In this document: in pieces, positions 60,362-64,000 of the stretch
Position numbering within the stretch: the first letter of the stretch is position 1
How the letters are laid out: each line of letters begins with the position of its first letter
DNA from: Vitellaria paradoxa
Lineage: Eukaryota > Streptophyta > Magnoliopsida > Ericales > Sapotaceae
Direction: 5' to 3'
Length of the DNA stretch: 64,000 nt
Assembly (NCBI GenBank): GCA_019916065.1
Contig: CM034240.1
Span: 38,677,389 to 38,741,388, forward strand
The notes under the pieces: generated by a model
The model's database searches: none
Told to the model about the DNA's origin: nothing
What the model saw: the letters and a program-made list of their open reading frames with translations, nothing else
Position numbers and translations under genes: made by a program

Positions 60362-60807
60362 GAGATAATTACCTTTTTACCCCTATACGTAAAGTGAAAG
60401 TTACTTACATTTCTTAAATTTTAAAATCTATTTTTATATCTCATATACTTTGTGATAAAGTAAAATTATAAATCGCATTTTTCAAGTGAAAAGACAAAAA
60501 AAGAAATGATAAATGCACTCTTTCATTAACTTCTTCTATTCTATGGAAGAAGTAATGGAGGAAACTAATTGAAGAGTGTTGATATCTCCACTCAAGACAA
60601 AATATCCATTGAAAACTAAATAAAATCAAAGGGTGCAAATATAGGTAATATAAAGTACATGAGATACAAAAATACTGTTATCTTTGGCGGATTTTTTAAC
60701 GTTTTCACTTTGATTTAAAATATAAAGAATGTAAAAATAAAATTTTAAAATTTAGGGGGTGTAAATGATTTTCATCTTACGTGTAGGGGGTAAAAAGATC
60801 ATTACCC
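60362..60807. mobile_element. Long-TIR foldback element, 446 bp, 9-bp target duplication
   Basis: The left arm (ATAATTACCTTTTTACCCCT, ATACGTAAAGTGAAAGTTAC, AAATTTTAAAATC) pairs with the right arm (GATTTAAAATATAAAGAATG, AAATTTAGGGGGTGTAAATG, TAGGGGGTAAAAAGATCATT), over 100 bp each. Flanks TAGTTTTTA (60353-60361) and TAGTTTTGA (60808-60816) match at 8 of 9. Long arms plus a 9-bp duplication fit a Mutator-like MITE. Confidence 0.72.
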
Positions 60808-60816
60808 TAGTTTTGA

Positions 60817-62700
60817 TCATTTGAATATTGAAAAAAACATCACTCAATTTTGACTTATGAAGTCTTTTTCATAGACTAATTTTTCATTAAACAATTCAGT
60901 GCAAGAAAATCTTTTATATATATATATATATGGAGAGAGAGAGAGAAATTACTTAATGCAAGACATTTTGAACATGTCACTAGATTACAAACTCTCTATA
61001 GATTAGTAAACGTTCTTATCCATTGATATTAGGTAAATTTTATTAGTGAATTTATAATTTTATAAATGTTTTTGATGAAATTCAAAATCTTATTGTCTAC
61101 TTTCAAATATTTCTTTTTACACTCACGAATTATTCAAATTAATCTTCGAAAGTTTAGTATATGAAATTCTTGGATTACATAATCTCATAAAAAGATTTAC
61201 ACGATAAGGACTTATACATAAAAAGATTTGGCTACATTTTTTTTTTGAACCATACGGATATGCAAATTAGAAAGTTGTCATTTAATAACTATACCATTAT
61301 GTTGACATTTTATCTAACTCATTTATTAAGAGAAAAAATTGTAACATCACGAAAATTTTTATCTGGCTTTAATATTTTTTTGTCATTCTTTTCCTTGTCC
61401 ACTGCAACTTTAGAGTTTATTTTTGTTATTGTTGTTTTTGTTTTCGATAATATATTTTTTATTGTCAATTTTTCTAGTAAAACTTCCTAAGTTTGTATTG
61501 AAATAAACACTTTTGATAATAATATCTCTCGTCTTTTAGTAATCACTCGTTTCATTTTTCATTGTTTTAAAGTTAAGAAAAAAAAATTGAAAAAGTCTCT
61601 CCAAATTACAATTTATTACACTTGGGATTATTTTTATAAAGATTAGAATAACAAATTTTGTTGTTATTTGCATTCAATGCCGATTTTAATATAATTTTTT
61701 GGAGAAATTCTTCTCAAGTAGGTTGCAACATATAACTTTTATCTATTTTTTAATTTTTTTTATTTTTCAATTAAAATCTTATAAATATTATGAATTTTAT
61801 GATTTTATAGTAGTAATTATGTAGATCGGATTTGCAAGAGTTGATATCGCTCATCTTATATCACTTAAATATCAAATCTGAACTACTGAATTAAAATTTA
61901 ATGGTTTAGATTTATTAATATATTTTTAATTTAAAAATATTTAAATGAATCTATATTGTTAAATTTTAATCTAACGATCAATATCTGCCTTTCTCTTTCC
62001 ACGTAGGTCTTGACTATTAGGTTACGTAGAGTTCATGTGAATCTCACAAATATTAAAAACTGTGATCAATTAGTTGCAATTGATATTCTCCCTGGCAGCT
62101 GTCAAATATCAAAGCTCCACCAAAATAATAATAATAATAATAATAAATAAAATATAATAAAATAATAATAAAGAAATGCTAAATCTAGGCCTGTCGGAGG
62201 AGCAAAAAAGAGTAAAAAAAAAATAATAATAATAATAACTTTTTGTGTTTTAGGTATTTTGGTAAGATATCAAAAGTTGTCAATTTTATTGAGTTGGTAA
62301 ATTATCAAAACATTAACTTTTCCTGAGTTACGAAGGTATAACGGTCATTTTATTTTAATTCAACTTAAAAGTTATCAAAATTTTTACTATACACCTAAAA
62401 ATTATCAAGAGTTACTAAAAATTTTTATTTATTTTACCAAATACTTAAAAGTTGTAAAAAAATTTTATTCGTTTTATCAATTACTTAAAAATTATAAATA
62501 ATTATTAAAAAATTCTATTTATTTTACCAAATACACAAAAAATTTAACTTATCAATATTTATTTAAAACTACTAAAAATTTAACTTCCAAACAGGTCGTA
62601 CTTAATTTTTGGTTTCATACGCTCCATTATTTCTTAATAAATTATATATTTCCCAAAGAAAAACCTTGAACGTTAGAGCGACAGGAAACGACGTCGTAGA
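60817..62700. other. Intergenic region, no gene seen
   Basis: AT-rich with an (AT)n-(GA)n run near 60917-60945 and an (AAT)n run at 62126-62150. The open frame 61245-61490 is AT-driven and not recognisable. Confidence 0.5.
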
Positions 62701-62720
62701 CTTGCATCGACACAAAGACT

Positions 62721-63400
62721 TGAGGATGCCAAATATATCCGTACTCAGTGGGTACTCGTTTCACCCGCCCCGTTCAGGAGAGTATGGGGATATTAATAGC
62801 GGGGACGAGGACGAGTATGGAGATTTGAAATATTACCTGCACATATACGGGGACGGGGACGGGGACGGGTATGGAGATTTGAAATGTTACCTGTACGGGT
62901 ACAGGGACGGGGACCGGTACGATAGTCCCCACCTCACCCCGTACCCGTTTAAGTATTTATTTGTTAATTTTGTTGGCGTGGTGACTCTTTTAAAAGTTCC
63001 ACATCAGTTTCTTACAAAGAAGTGAATGCCTTGTGAGGTTATAAATAAAGGTCACTACCTTTTTGGTTAAGTGCATCAGTCAAAGTCAAAGATTATATAT
63101 ATATTTTTAATTTTTATTTAATATATATATGTAATATATTTTTTAATTTAATATATATAATATTTATAATAATTTTAAATATTTATTTTATACATATAAT
63201 ATATAATTTGTAATAGTTAATATACTTGGCGGGTAAACGGATACGGGGACGGGGAATTCATTATTTCATGGGGACGGGTATGGAAAAATTTTTTTTCCCC
63301 GAAACGGAGATGGGGACGGGGATGGATAAGGGTATTGCTAAACGGAGACGGAGACGGGGAAGGTTATACCAGCCCCATACCTGTCCCGTTGACATCCCTA
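62721..63400. mobile_element. Non-autonomous hAT element, 680 bp, perfect 8-bp target duplication
   Basis: CAAAGACT occurs exactly at 62713-62720 and 63401-63408. Termini read TGAGGATGCCAAA at the left and, on the reverse strand at the right, TAGGGATGTCAAC. Both subterminal regions are packed with GGGGACGGGGA and GGGTACGGG words, as in known plant hAT-derived MITEs that begin TAGGG(G/A)TG-CAA. The centre is AT-rich. The open frame 62609-63025 (Gly/Asp/Tyr-rich) is a by-product of these repeats. No transposase. Confidence 0.88.
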
Positions 63401-63515
63401 CAAAGACTATAACGAATCTTCAGTAGAAGATCGACGGAGAATCTCATGTTCCGTTTGGTAGCTCAGCTACTAATTTTTGCTTTTTTTTAAATGATTAAAT
63501 TTATTTTCTTATTTA

Positions 63516-63671
63516 GGCCCTATTTGGCACAATCAAAAACCATCAAAACTTACTAACTTTAACTACTTTTTATACTTTTTTCTAATAAAAAATTTTCACA
63601 TTTCACTTTTATGTTATATATTTCTACTTTTATTATACTTTTTACCCCATTTTTATCAACCAAACACCCCC
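63516..63671. mobile_element. Tourist-like MITE, second family, 156 bp, TTA target duplication
   Basis: Ends GGCCCTATTTGGCAC and CAACCAAACACCCCC. TTA flanks both (63513-63515, 63672-63674). Interior signature TTTTTTCTAATAAAAAATTT shared with 44408-44564. It is inserted in another repeat whose CCGTTTGGTAGCTCAGCTAC start lies at 63452. Confidence 0.72.
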
Positions 63672-63674
63672 TTA

Positions 63675-64000
63675 ATTTTTGTTAATCTTTAAAGTAAAAA
63701 TATCAAATTAATAAAAAATTAAAAAAACTAACTACCTAAAAGTTAATTTTTTTCTTTCTAAACAAAAAAAAAAATTAATTTTTTGGTAATTAAAAAAAAA
63801 ATTAACTTTTTTACCCCCTAAACCAAGCTCAAACCCAGAACGAGCTTCAATTTCCGGCAGACCAATCACTTGAACACCGGGTCGCTACAAATGATTTGAA
63901 TCCACGTATATCACTTGAAAAAGAAAATCAACAACGTGTCAAGAATTGATTACTTATCCATCGTTTATAGCCGGTGGCTCTCACCTAAGTTGCTTTGGTT
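63675..64000. other. Right-edge sequence, no gene seen
   Basis: After an AT-rich repeat remnant, 63830-64000 is less AT-rich and could belong to a gene outside the window, but no coding exon was recognised. Confidence 0.4.

Noticed and set aside
62609..63025. 138-codon frame with repeated YGDLK-YL and GDGDG
   Set aside because: It starts outside and ends inside the hAT element and is produced by the GGGGACGGGGA subterminal repeats, so it is not a protein gene.

Overview
This is an AT-rich, repeat-rich stretch of a flowering-plant nuclear genome, most likely a dicot; the species cannot be told from the sequence. Introns obey GT-AG, genes are small islands in long intergenic tracts, and the transposon types (copia and gypsy LTR elements, L1-type LINE fragments, an Au-like SINE, Tourist-like, hAT, CACTA and long-TIR foldback elements) are typical of plants. 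Four protein-coding genes can be read by joining exons.

Layout. (1) 1-1144, minus strand: the first two coding exons of CCT3, the gamma subunit of the cytosolic TCP-1/CCT chaperonin; the rest lies beyond the left edge. (2) 2759-5908: an internally deleted copia LTR retrotransposon, minus strand. (3) 5909-13400: non-genic, with an L1 LINE 3' fragment (8978-9928), many short Tourist-like MITEs and a 324-bp tandem duplication. (4) 13865-22309 and 29538-34329, plus strand: two direct paralogues of the RING-H2 membrane E3 ubiquitin ligase SIS3, each with ten coding exons and the same intron phases. Copy B (368 aa) is conservative. Copy A (384 aa) is open but has unusual substitutions, an in-frame duplication in a membrane helix and a 4.7-kb intron filled by a nest of insertions. 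(5) 34330-45886: non-genic and very AT-rich. (6) 46001-58293, plus strand: an EXECUTER gene, closest to EX2, eleven coding exons, 656 aa, chloroplast singlet-oxygen signalling. Its introns carry a hAT MITE, a LINE remnant, and a 2.4-kb long-TIR (Mutator-like) element holding a broken piece of a leucine-rich-repeat extensin (LRX/PEX) gene. (7) 58294-64000: non-genic, with a 446-bp foldback element, a 680-bp non-autonomous hAT element with a perfect 8-bp target duplication, and more MITEs.

The genes are functionally unrelated (protein folding, ubiquitin ligation, plastid signalling) and do not form a cluster; the only gene-family event is the SIS3 duplication. I found no novel defence, biosynthetic or regulatory system. 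The most interesting items are the asymmetric SIS3 pair, the gene-fragment-bearing element in the EXECUTER intron, and several elements whose termini and target duplications can be read exactly. All exon calls come from reading splice sites and recalled protein families; no alignments or searches were run.
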